A stretch of DNA of 64,000 nt. Source: Desulforamulus profundi. GTDB lineage: Bacteria; Bacillota_B; Desulfotomaculia; Desulfotomaculales; Desulfotomaculaceae. Below are positions 19,824 through 28,195 of this stretch, in pieces. The number at the start of each line of letters is the position of its first letter. Within the stretch, counting starts at the first letter, position 1. Below the pieces are notes generated by a model. It was not told where the DNA came from, searched no databases, and saw only the letters and a program-made list of their open reading frames with translations. Where the stretch lies: the NCBI RefSeq assembly GCF_002607855.1, contig NZ_AWQQ01000027.1:1-64000 (forward strand), in the 5' to 3' direction. A program made the position numbers and the translations under genes.

Positions 19824-20790
19824 ATGTCCCCGGAAAAGATCGCTGTCCTTATATTTATTGCCGGTAATTTAATGGTTTTAGGGCTCCACCAGCTCTTAAC
19901 CAGGGACAGTTCGGAAATCAGCCGGCGCATGAACAGATTAACGGCCAAAACCTTTCGCCAGCGTTTGGCCCGGAGCGGTGAGGATATTCCCAAAACCACC
20001 TGGCGCCGGCTGCTGGAACGTGCGGCCCGTTTTTTGCCAAACGCGGCATCGGCAAACGGATGGAAGGTGAGTTGACCAAAGCGGATATTCCCTTGCGGGG
20101 TGAAGAATTTGTTGTGCTGGTGCTGCTGGCCGGCTTAGGCTGCTCCATATTTTTCTTAATGCTCACCTTGAACCTGGCCTTTGGCGTCATTGCAGGAATC
20201 TGCGGCTTTATCGTCCCCTTCCTGCTGGTACGCATGACCAGCCAAAAACGGTTGGCCAAATTTAATGCACAAATTGGCGACGCCCTGGTGATTATGTCAA
20301 ACTCGCTGCGCTCCGGCTTCAGTTTTCTGCAGGCCATGGATATGGTCCGTAAGGAACTGCCCAACCCTATTTCCAAGGAATTTGGCCGCACTTTTAAGGA
20401 AATGAACCTGGGGACCCAGGCGGAAGAAGCCCTGCAGAATATGGCCCAGCGGGTAAAAAGCGATGACCTTGATTTGCTGGTTACAGCGGTACTGATTCAG
20501 CGGCAGGTGGGCGGCAACCTGGCAGAGGTTCTGGACAATATTGCCGAGACCATCCGGGAGCGGGTGCGCATCAAAGGACAGATCCGCACGTTGACTGCCC
20601 AGGGCAGAATATCGGGGTTTGTGATCGGCCTGCTGCCGGTTGGCCTGGCGGCGGTCATGTTTGCGATCAGCCCGGGGTATATTATGACCCTGTTTACCAA
20701 CCAAATAGGTTTGCTGTTGGTGGCCGCCGCCATTTTTCCGAGATCACCGGAGTGATCTTGATTAAAAAGATTGTTGATATCGAGGTGTAG
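19824..20790 (+). CDS. tadB: TadB-like membrane protein (T2SF domain), two apparent frameshifts
   Basis: 322 residues after correction. Integral membrane platform protein for Flp assembly. The GspF/T2SF domain includes FNAQIGDALVIMSNSLRSGFSFLQAMDMV and EMNLGTQAEEALQNMAQRV. One lost T at 20030-20035 (restores ARFFAKRGIGKRMEGEL) and one at 20733-20737 (restores AIFSEITGVILIKKIVDIEV) split the frame. With both corrected it ends three bases before tadC. The ATG at 19824 follows GGGAGG by eight bases. Confidence 0.88.
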
Positions 20791-20793
20791 TAC

Positions 20794-21719
20794 ATGGACA
20801 GCTGGCTGCATATTTCTCTGAGTTTGGTTTTTTTTGCTGTTTCCTTTGGAACACTGGTCGTCTACAGATTTCTTTTTGGCGAACGTATCCAAATAGCCCA
20901 GCGTATCGACCAGGTGGTGGGGTCCCCTGTGCCGGTGCGGGAATTGGAACTGAGCGTCCCCCTTTACCAGCGGGCCATACGGCCCGCCCTGGCCGGCATC
21001 GCCAGGCTGCTGGTAAGGTTTATCCCCGCTGCCCGGGAGGCGGAATTGCAGAAAAAAATTATGGCCGCAGGCAGCCCGGGCAACCTCAACGCCAGGGAAT
21101 GGATGGTCTTAAAGTACCTGGTTGCTGTGGGAATTGGGTTTCTGTTCTGGACCTTTGCCGACGTGGTGGGCAAATCCCTTTCCCAGGCCGTCTTTCTGAC
21201 CGCTGCGGGAATTCCTCTGGGCTGGTTTGGTCCGGAACTTTTTATTAATTCCAGGATTAAACAGCGGAAAAACCAGGTGGAAAAAGCCCTGCCCGATGCG
21301 CTGGATTTATTGACGGTAAGTGTAGAGGCAGGCCTGGGCTTTGACGGGGCACTGATGAAAGTGGCCGAAAAACCAAAGGGGTTTTAGGCGATGAGTTTGT
21401 CATCATGCTGCAGGAGTGTCATATGGGAAAGCCCCGCCGGGAAGCCCTGCGGGACATGGCCGACCGGGTCGCAGTGGACGACCTGTCCAGTTTCTGTGGC
21501 TCCGTTATTTTGGCGGATACACTGGGGATCAGCATTGGCAACGTTTTACGCACCCAGTCCCAGCAAATGCGCCAAAAGCGCCGTCAAAGAAGCGAAGAAA
21601 TGGCCATGAAAGCTCCCATCAAAATGCTGTTTCCTATGGTATTCTTCATTTTTCCGGCCATATTCGTCATTTTGCTGGGTCCGGCGGTACTGCAAATTAT
21701 GAAGGCCTTTGCCAGCTAA
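20794..21719 (+). CDS. tadC: TadC-like membrane protein (T2SF domain), one apparent frameshift
   Basis: 308 residues after correction. Second membrane platform protein of the Tad system. T2SF text includes VEKALPDALDLLTVSVEAGLGFDGALMKV and ADTLGISIGNVLRTQSQQMRQKRRQRSEE, with membrane segments at both ends. The break is at the A5 run 21368-21372, where one A restores AEKTKGVLGDEFVIMLQECHMG. Its ribosome site GAGGTG lies inside the end of tadB, which suggests translational coupling. Confidence 0.88.
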
Positions 21720-21730
21720 GGAGTATGCTT

Positions 21731-22089
21731 ATGCAAGTGATTAACCGCTCCAAAGACAGGGTTGTGGCAAAGACCGTTCATGTGGCAGATACCTTCCGGT
21801 CCAGGTTAAAGGGGTTGTTGGGCCGTAAAGACTTTCCTCCCGGCGAAGGCTGGTTCTGCATCCCTGCTCATCGGTTCATACCTGTTTCATGAAGTTTCCC
21901 ATTGATGTGGTTTTTCTGGACCGGCAAGGAAGAGTTGTTTATCTGCAGGAAAATTTAATCCCCTGGCGTTTTACTCCCATTGTACGTAAAGCAGCTACGG
22001 TGGTGGAATTACCTCCTGGAAGTATTGAGGCCGGTTGTATCAAATCAGGTGATACACTGATATTGGTCGGAGGTGTTTCAAATGTTTAA
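21731..22089 (+). CDS. DUF192 protein, one apparent frameshift
   Basis: 119 residues after correction. DUF192 proteins are small beta-rich proteins of unknown role. Recognisable text is HVADTFRSRLKGLLGRK, CSSVHTCFMKFPIDVVFLD and VELPPGSIEAGCIKSGD. The break lies at CCC 21862-21864, where one C restores CIPCSSVHTCFMKF. The ATG at 21731 is seven bases after AAGGAG. DUF192 genes often accompany Tad operons, and this one overlaps the next gene by eight bases, so it is part of this transcript. Confidence 0.85.
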
Positions 22090-23158
22090 ACATACAACTT
22101 CCCGAAAATCCAAACGAATTGGCAAATTCTCCCTGGGTTTTAAACTGAGCCTGGGCATCACCCTGTTAATCATGTTTTTAATGATCTGTGTCGGAATCAA
22201 TTCCTATGCCCGTAACCGCGCCATCATGATGGAAGAAGCCCAAAGCCGCGGTTGGCTCACGGCCAGAACTGTCAGCGCCTTTGCGGCTGATTACCTGCGG
22301 GGAAACAATACCGTCCTTTTAAGCAACATCATGGATCACCTGGAACGGGATCCCTTTGTCAAAAGGGTGGCCGTCATGGATTTAACCGGGAAAATCGTCA
22401 TGTCTTCGGACCAAAGCTTACTGAATCAAAAACTGGACCGATCCGAGATAAAAGAAGCCATGGTGCAAAACAAAGATACCCTTAAATACATGTCAGACAT
22501 TAAGGGCCGGCCCCTGGCCATGGAATTTATTTCTCCCGTCGCTCCCCGGGGTGAATCACCCGTAGGTTACTTCTGGATGGAGACGGATTTACGTTATATC
22601 AGCGCCCACCTGATTGATACGGCTTATAACCAACTGTACACTTCCCTGCTGGCCATCCTGGCGGGTCTCATCGTCAGCCGATTGATCATCCTTAGGGTGG
22701 TGCAACGACCCGTCAAAGAACTGGTGAAAGCCACCGACCGTGTTTCCACCGGCGACTTTTCGGGGGAGGTCCAGGTGCTTAACCAGGATGAACTGGGCAG
22801 GCTCGCCACCGCCTTCAATACCATGACCGGGCACCTGGGAGTTTTATTTCAGTCCATTCGTTCTTCGGTGGATGATATTAATCATACAGCCCAGGTGATT
22901 ATCAATCGCTCAGAACAATCGGATATAGCTGCGAAAAAATTTGTCAAGTCCTTAAACAGCCCGCAGGCTTCTCCGGCAGAACTGCAGAAAATACCCCAAC
23001 CGGATCATCCTTGTGTGGTGGGTTCAGATAAACTGGCGGAAACAACCATGAGCCAGCAGGAATGCCTCAGGGAAATCCGCAATGCCTCCAAAAAACTGAT
23101 GCGGTATATTGACCGGTTAAACAACATTTCTTTACAGTTTAAAATTAACGAAAAATAA
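22082..23158 (+). CDS. Membrane sensor with Cache-like and HAMP domains, no output domain
   Basis: 358 residues: a membrane helix (LSLGITLLIMFLMICVGI), an extracytoplasmic sensor (about 50-175), a second helix (LLAILAGLIVSRLIIL), and a HAMP domain (VQRPVKELVKATDRVSTGDFSGEVQVLNQDELGRLATAFNTM). A helical tail of about 110 residues follows. The methyl-accepting or kinase module that normally follows HAMP is absent. It is the last gene of the Tad transcript, translationally coupled to the DUF192 gene. It may sense a signal for the pilus system through protein contact. Confidence 0.8.
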   Translation: MFKHTTSRKSKRIGKFSLGFKLSLGITLLIMFLMICVGINSYARNRAIMMEEAQSRGWLTARTVSAFAADYLRGNNTVLLSNIMDHLERDPFVKRVAVMDLTGKIVMSSDQSLLNQKLDRSEIKEAMVQNKDTLKYMSDIKGRPLAMEFISPVAPRGESPVGYFWMETDLRYISAHLIDTAYNQLYTSLLAILAGLIVSRLIILRVVQRPVKELVKATDRVSTGDFSGEVQVLNQDELGRLATAFNTMTGHLGVLFQSIRSSVDDINHTAQVIINRSEQSDIAAKKFVKSLNSPQASPAELQKIPQPDHPCVVGSDKLAETTMSQQECLREIRNASKKLMRYIDRLNNISLQFKINEK

Positions 23159-23193
23159 GATGTGGTGTGCGAATTACACCACATCTTATTTTA
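23152..23193. terminator. Bidirectional terminator at end of Tad operon
   Basis: AAATAAGATGTGGTGT pairs with ACACCACATCTTATTT around a seven-base loop. It separates two convergent genes. Confidence 0.9.
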
Positions 23194-24351
23194 TTAAAAC
23201 ATTAAAAATCTCTTGCGCAGTATTTTGTAAAGGACGATATAGCCCAGTCCCAAAAGACCAAACAAAACAATGGCCGTCATATGATACAAGCTGATCCTGT
23301 TTTTCAGGCCGTCTATCTTTTGATCCCTCACTCCAATTTGCCTTTGGATATCTTCCTTTTCCCTGGCCACAATTTCCTGCTGCTGTTTAACCCGCAGTTT
23401 TTCCTCTTGCAGCCGACTCATTTCTTCCAGCAGGTGCGCATTGGCCAGACTGAGATCCTTTATTCTTTCGTTCATCAAGTACTCACTGGACTGACCGGCA
23501 ATCTCTTTAAAGGAATTCCATAATACCAGGCCATCAGTTCTTTCCAGCTTTATGCCGTTCAGGTAGCCAATCGTAGGAGCAACATCGCAGATACTGACCG
23601 GGGGAAGCTGCGTACTCTCTTTAAAGGGCAGCCCCTTCATAATTAAAGGCGGTGACCCTAATGTCCCAGTAATGATAATCATGCTGTTCTCGTAGCTGTT
23701 CTCATCATGTAGTTTCTTTAACAGCCGCCCAATCTGGCTGTCGGTTTTTGTCACCGCCATCTTATACTCATTGCTGTTGACCCCGTGTTTGTCAAGAACA
23801 CTGCGAAGTTCAGGCAACACGACGATGTTTAAGTAGGACTGACTCTGGGACCACTCGTTTAAGAGATTGGTTACAACCAGTTCATCCTTTCCATTAAAGG
23901 GACCGGTACAGTTGTGTCCTCCCTGGGCTATTAACTTCTTCAATTCACCATCAGCGCCAAAAAATGCTGTATTGATCTTCCTCTTCTCCATTAAATCCTG
24001 GATGGTTTGACCCTCCAGTTTGTCTCCCACCTGGACAAATTTATGTTGTTCAGGCAGCATACCGGTTAAGATGGAAGCCACGGTGGCCTGGGTGCTGTCC
24101 GGAAATACCGAAATGACTTTGGTGGTTCTGACCCCGGCATTGGCAATCCCATTTATATTGGGAGCGGAAGTCTTTTGCAGGGTCTCTGCCTGGAGACCGT
24201 CAGCAATAATTATAAAAACTTTACTGGTGACTTTAGGCACATCCTCTTTGTCTGGTGGGTTATTTGATTGCGGTTCCGCCATGGCCAGGGATGAAAAAGT
24301 AAACCATATCAGCAACACCATGAATAAGCTTAAAACCTTATAACGGTACAT
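23194..24351 (-). CDS. Alkaline-phosphatase-superfamily membrane protein
   Basis: 385 residues. A signal peptide (VLSLFMVLLIWFTFSSLAMA) is followed by a type I phosphodiesterase/nucleotide pyrophosphatase-like domain: VFIIIADGLQAETLQ with the metal Asp, TKVISVFPDSTQATVASILTG with the likely Thr nucleophile, and DVAPTIGYLNGI. It ends in a coiled coil (about 305-350) and a C-terminal membrane helix (MTAIVLFGLLGLGYIVLYKIL). It probably acts outside the cell while anchored. The substrate is unknown. Some expected metal-binding histidines are not obvious, so catalysis is unproven. Confidence 0.7.
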   Translation of the reverse strand: MYRYKVLSLFMVLLIWFTFSSLAMAEPQSNNPPDKEDVPKVTSKVFIIIADGLQAETLQKTSAPNINGIANAGVRTTKVISVFPDSTQATVASILTGMLPEQHKFVQVGDKLEGQTIQDLMEKRKINTAFFGADGELKKLIAQGGHNCTGPFNGKDELVVTNLLNEWSQSQSYLNIVVLPELRSVLDKHGVNSNEYKMAVTKTDSQIGRLLKKLHDENSYENSMIIITGTLGSPPLIMKGLPFKESTQLPPVSICDVAPTIGYLNGIKLERTDGLVLWNSFKEIAGQSSEYLMNERIKDLSLANAHLLEEMSRLQEEKLRVKQQQEIVAREKEDIQRQIGVRDQKIDGLKNRISLYHMTAIVLFGLLGLGYIVLYKILRKRFLMF

Positions 24352-24532
24352 AACCTAAAACCCCCTCCGGGCTGGCATTTTAATAAATATATATAGGGGA
24401 TTTGTCCAAGTTATGACCAATATTTTCCTATATTTCTTAACAAGTTTTACTTTTTCCAAATTATAGTGAATAAGTTTTATTTTATTTGTCAAAAATACTA
24501 ATACTCCGCTTTGGTGAGTTCTATCTCTCCCC

Positions 24533-24563
24533 GTCCAGCAACGTAGCTGGACTGTTTTTTTGT
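24533..24563 (+). terminator. Orphan + strand terminator before tRNA-Pro
   Basis: GTCCAGC-aacgta-GCTGGAC followed by TGTTTTTTTG. No + strand gene precedes it, and the 180 bases upstream hold no ORF. It may end a short RNA or be a relic. Confidence 0.75.
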
Positions 24564-24583
24564 TTTCCGGCGGTTTTTAACTA

Positions 24584-24612
24584 TTGCCAACAACCAGCAA
24601 ATTTGCTACAAT
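24584..24612 (+). promoter_or_regulatory. Promoter of tRNA-Pro(TGG)
   Basis: TTGCCA and TACAAT 17 bases apart, 21 bases before the tRNA. Confidence 0.75.
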
Positions 24613-24633
24613 AGCAGTTGTCAGTTAAACCAT

Positions 24634-24710
24634 CGGGGTGTAGCGCAGCTTGGTAGCGCACCTGCCTTGGGAGCAGGGGGTCGCACGTTCGAATCGTGTC
24701 ACCCCGACCA
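24634..24710 (+). tRNA. tRNA-Pro (anticodon TGG)
   Basis: 77 nt. Acceptor CGGGGTG/CACCCCG, anticodon loop CTTGGGA in the stem CCTGC/GCAGG, T loop TTCGAAT, encoded CCA. Confidence 0.95.
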
Positions 24711-24728
24711 ATGTTTTATAAAAATCTT

Positions 24729-24770
24729 AAGGGTTTAGAGCGTTTTGCTCTAAACCCTTTTGTTTTTGTT
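24729..24770 (+). terminator. Terminator after tRNA-Pro(TGG)
   Basis: AAGGGTTTAGAGC-gttt-GCTCTAAACCCTTTTGTTTTTG, a long perfect stem with T tracts. Confidence 0.92.
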
Positions 24771-24804
24771 GCTTCCCCTGCATGACCGGCTTCATTATTT
24801 GGTT

Positions 24805-25895
24805 TTACTTCTTTGGTTTAAAGGCCGGTTGGGCAATGACACGCTCTTTGGCATAGCCGTAAAGCAGTCCGCCGAGCATCAGCAGGCCGGCATAACCTAC
24901 AGCGGGATAGAGTACCCGGACCAGAGTGGAAAAGCCCAGCTGCCCGGCGCCAAAGGCGACCACGCTGGTCCCTATCACGACCCATTTAAACATAGGCTTT
25001 CCCTGATCGGTAATTCTTTCGGCAAAACCAAATAAACTTCCAACTGCGGTGGTATAGATTTCGGCCAACAGTATGATACTGTAGCCTGCCATGATTGCAG
25101 GCGAATACTGAGCAGCAATTGCTACCATGGGAACTTCATATTGGGAAACACCCGGTATATTGGCCAGCAGGGTCAGATTTATGATCAAGCACCGATTCCT
25201 AACCCAATTCCCCCGTATAAAGCTCCTTTCTGCAGTGTTTTTGGATCGTTCACGTGCCGGCCTAAGGGTGCCAAAACCGCGACTCCCAATACCAGGTTGT
25301 AGGATACATAGATGATGGCCGAAAAGACCCAGAAAGGAACCGGTGCCCGGTTGGCCTGGGCCCACTGGTTCACGGCGTCAAAATTAATGGGCGACGTGAC
25401 TAGGGTGGCGATGGCAATGGCCAAAACAGATACCAGCATCACCGGCACCACATAACTGATGGCGGTAATGACTCCCGATAAGCCAAGCAGCACGGTAAAT
25501 CCGGTGGCAATCACCAAAAGCAGGCTGCCCAGTAAGTGAGACAAGCCAAATTGTTCTTGAAAAATTGCACCGGCCCCGGCGGCCATGGCTGTTAAAGCAC
25601 CAAATAAGAAGAATGTAATGATGCCGTCGACGATACCGCCGACCCATCGCCCCCCGGCATATCGAATAACCTGCTCGTGCGAATCAGCGCCTAACCTGCG
25701 ACCCAAATCCAAGATAATCAGTCCGAAAAAGACAAATAATATCGTGGATAGGATCAAACCAAGGATGCCGGTTGTTCCAAAAAAACTGAAAAACTGGAGA
25801 ACTTCTTGACCCGAGGCAAACCCCGCTCCCACCACAGTTCCGATGTAGGCCGCCGCTACCTTAAAGGTGGAAATGTTTTGTGTGTTCGTTTTCAT
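24805..25895 (-). CDS. YkvI-like membrane transporter, one apparent frameshift
   Basis: 363 residues after correction, about ten membrane segments. The start KVAAAYIGTVVGAGFASGQEVLQFF is the conserved first helix of the YkvI family, distant relatives of amino-acid/sodium transporters of the LeuT fold. The substrate is unknown. The frame breaks at 25187-25188, where one T on the coding strand restores IGLGIGALIINLTLLANIPG. The ATG at 25895 is chosen because the family starts there. The 36 in-frame codons upstream show no conserved features. It stands alone. Confidence 0.8.
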
Positions 25896-26221
25896 GAAGA
25901 TAGTGTAATCCAGGTTGGTCCTTTTTATCCGGCATCCCAGTAAGATCGATAAAATTTTAAAGCCCTGACAGCCATGCCAGGGCGGACTGGTTTTATATGG
26001 CATTCTGCCGGGCCGGTTTCAATGGGCTAAAACAAGGGAACCTAAGCCGGCAGCGATAACAACAAGCTTAAAAAAGAACCCTACAACAGGTAAGTTTGTC
26101 AGTACTGCGAGGAGGGAAAGACCCAATAACGCCCCAGCCCCCCTCTCGTTTCTCTATATAAATAACGCAGAAAGCATCTTTTTCTTCCCGATAGTTTCTG
26201 TTTTTACGGTGTTTTAACGAA

Positions 26222-26254
26222 AAAAATAACACACCGGACCCTGGCCCGGTGTTT
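26222..26254 (-). terminator. Terminator of the 69-residue small gene
   Basis: On the minus strand ACACCGGGCC-AGGG-TCCGGTGTGTTATTTTTTT, directly after the stop codon. Confidence 0.88.
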
Positions 26255-26462
26255 ACTTGATAAACTGTAAATCCTTAAGACTTTTATACTTTCTTTTTTC
26301 ACTTTTGGTTACGTTTTTCTGCTCTTCATAGAGCTGCATGAATGCTTTGATTTCGTCCTCGGTAATCTTTTTATTAAGCTGGAGATAGTTCAAAAAACAC
26401 ATGAGCATGTCCTCATTTTCACTTAGCAGTTCATGAAGCTTAAAAATGGTCATGACCCCCAA
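26253..26462 (-). CDS. Small protein, paralogue A (ITEDEI motif)
   Basis: 66-69 residues depending on start (TTG 26462 or ATG 26453; no good ribosome site for either). Helical, charged, with HELLSENEDMLMCFLNYLQ followed by KKITEDEIKAFM. The same pattern occurs in the neighbouring 53-residue protein upstream, so the two are paralogues. A strong terminator follows. I do not recognise the family. A small dimeric regulator or anti-sigma-like role would be speculation. Confidence 0.6.
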   Translation of the reverse strand: MGVMTIFKLHELLSENEDMLMCFLNYLQLNKKITEDEIKAFMQLYEEQKNVTKSEKRKYKSLKDLQFIK

Positions 26463-26596
26463 TCTATGTCATAGAATATTCAATGTCTTTTTTAAGACAT
26501 ATTCTACATTTCACAAGCGTTTTCCTGCTAAGGGAAAATAAAAAGATAATTTAATATTGAAAATGCTGAACTTTCTAACAAGCGCAAGTGGTTTGG

Positions 26597-26758
26597 CTAC
26601 TCTTTATCCTCTATTGTATTGACGGATGAGTAATCTTGACACTGCCTGATGATGCTAATGACTTCGTCTTCTGTTAGTCTTCCAGTATCTATGAGGTATT
26701 GCAAAAAAGCCAAAAATTTATCTCTGTCCTTGGAGAGTTGCTCTAACAATGCTTTCAT
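26597..26758 (-). CDS. Small protein, paralogue B (53 residues)
   Basis: The ATG at 26758 is preceded by GGGAGGTATTTGTA on the coding strand, and the frame has 53 codons. LLEQLSKDRDKFLAFLQYL and GRLTEDEVISII align with paralogue A residue by residue. It is upstream of A on the same strand, with 134 bases between that hold no other gene, and may share its transcript. It is acidic at the C-terminus and has no membrane segment. Function unknown. Confidence 0.65.
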   Translation of the reverse strand: MKALLEQLSKDRDKFLAFLQYLIDTGRLTEDEVISIIRQCQDYSSVNTIEDKE

Positions 26759-26900
26759 TACAAATACCTCCCACCCGGTTTACAATTATACTTTTTATTT
26801 TCTACTATATTAATAAAACTCCTTCCTCCTACCCATTTAATTTTTTAAAAAATTTTGAAATATTTAACATTTGTTTGCAAACAAAATAATCCTGGCGAAA

Positions 26901-26931
26901 GTTTTATGAGGAGGCAACAGCCTCCTCTGTG
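26901..26931 (-). terminator. Terminator of ilvE
   Basis: GAGGAGGC-TGTT-GCCTCCTC on the minus strand, followed by ATAAAACTTT. It lies just after the corrected stop of ilvE. Confidence 0.8.
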
Positions 26932-26938
26932 ATAAAAT

Positions 26939-28014
26939 TTACAAATGTCCAATTTCCCGAACCCAACCAAAGGGGTCTTCTTCTTTACCATATTGAATAT
27001 TAATTAATTTGTCATAAAGTTTCTGAGTAACAGAACCAACCACATTATTGTTGATGGTGTATTCTTTTTCTTTAAAGAACAGTGAGCCTACCGGTGAGAT
27101 AACCGCTGCGGTGCCGGAGCCAAAGGCTTCTGTAATCTCGCCACCGGCAATGCTTCAATCACTTCGTCAATGCTGATGGCCCTTTCTTCCGTTTCCAAAC
27201 CAAGGTGTTTTGCCAGTTCAAGAACGGAAGCCCGGGTAATGCCAGGCAAAATAGAACCGGTCAGTTCCGGAGTTACCAGTTTATTGCCGTAAACAAAGAA
27301 TATGTTCATAGCTCCGACTTCTTCAACATATTTTCGTTCCCGGGCGTCCAGCCACAGTACCTGTGAGAAGCCCTTCTGCTGAGCCCGGTAACCTGCCATC
27401 AAGCTGGCAGCATAATTGCCACCGGTCTTAATATCCCCTACGCCGCATACGGCTGCTCTTACAAAAACGTCTTCAACGTAAAGCCTTACAGGATTGAAGC
27501 CGCCCTTATAATAAGCACCTACCGGACTTAAAATAATGTAAAACAAGTACTGAGATGAGGGGTGAACACCCAGGAAGGGCTCTGTGGCAATCATGGTTGG
27601 CCGAATGTATATGGATGTACCTGGGGCCCGGGGAATCCATCTTTTTTCTGTCACAACCAGTTCCGCAATGGCCTGGAGCATATCTTCTTCCGGAATGGTT
27701 GGCATCACCAAACGTTCTGCGGACCGGTTCATTCTCTTTACATTCTGTTCCGGCCTGAACAGCAGGATCCGGCCATCTTCTGCTGCGTAAGCTTTCATGC
27801 CTTCAAAGATTTCCTGTGAATAGTGAAATACGCAGGCGGACGGGTCCAGACTGAAGTTCTTATATTTTTCAATTCTGGACTCAACCCAAGCATTTTCTTC
27901 AAACCGCATGGTAAACATGCGATCTGTAAAAATCCGGCCAAAGCCCAGTTGAGAAGCGTCTTGATACAGAGGTTTGAGTTCCTGTTCCTGCAATTGTTCT
28001 ACCGTTATCTTCAT
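26939..28014 (-). CDS. ilvE: Branched-chain amino acid aminotransferase IlvE, one apparent frameshift
   Basis: 358 residues after correction, class IV PLP aminotransferase. It carries out the last step of valine, leucine and isoleucine synthesis with glutamate as donor. Recognisable parts are [22 protein letters not shown]-like [29 protein letters not shown] (the Lys that binds PLP), and [20 protein letters not shown]. The frame breaks near 27149. One base restores [21 protein letters not shown] and the C-terminus to a stop at 26939. Standing alone, it has no leader peptide or T-box that I can see. Confidence 0.93.
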
Positions 28015-28195
28015 ATTCTCACTCCCTGTCCTATTCAGCCGATGGACTATTTTTATTAGAGTATTCGCCTATTATGTCCATTATCCTGTCGGAGTGGACT
28101 AAATATAATTTTTACATAGTCAACGATAGCCCCGGTAAAATGAACCGGGGCTAAAGAAGAATTTCTAAATACTGCCTACGTCATTCACCGGCCGT

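Noticed and set aside
26030..26160. Hydrophobic frame GALLGLSLLAVLTNLPVVGF on the minus strand
   Set aside because: Looks like the end of a membrane protein, but no start or upstream part could be found even allowing one frameshift. It may be a remnant and is not supported as a gene.
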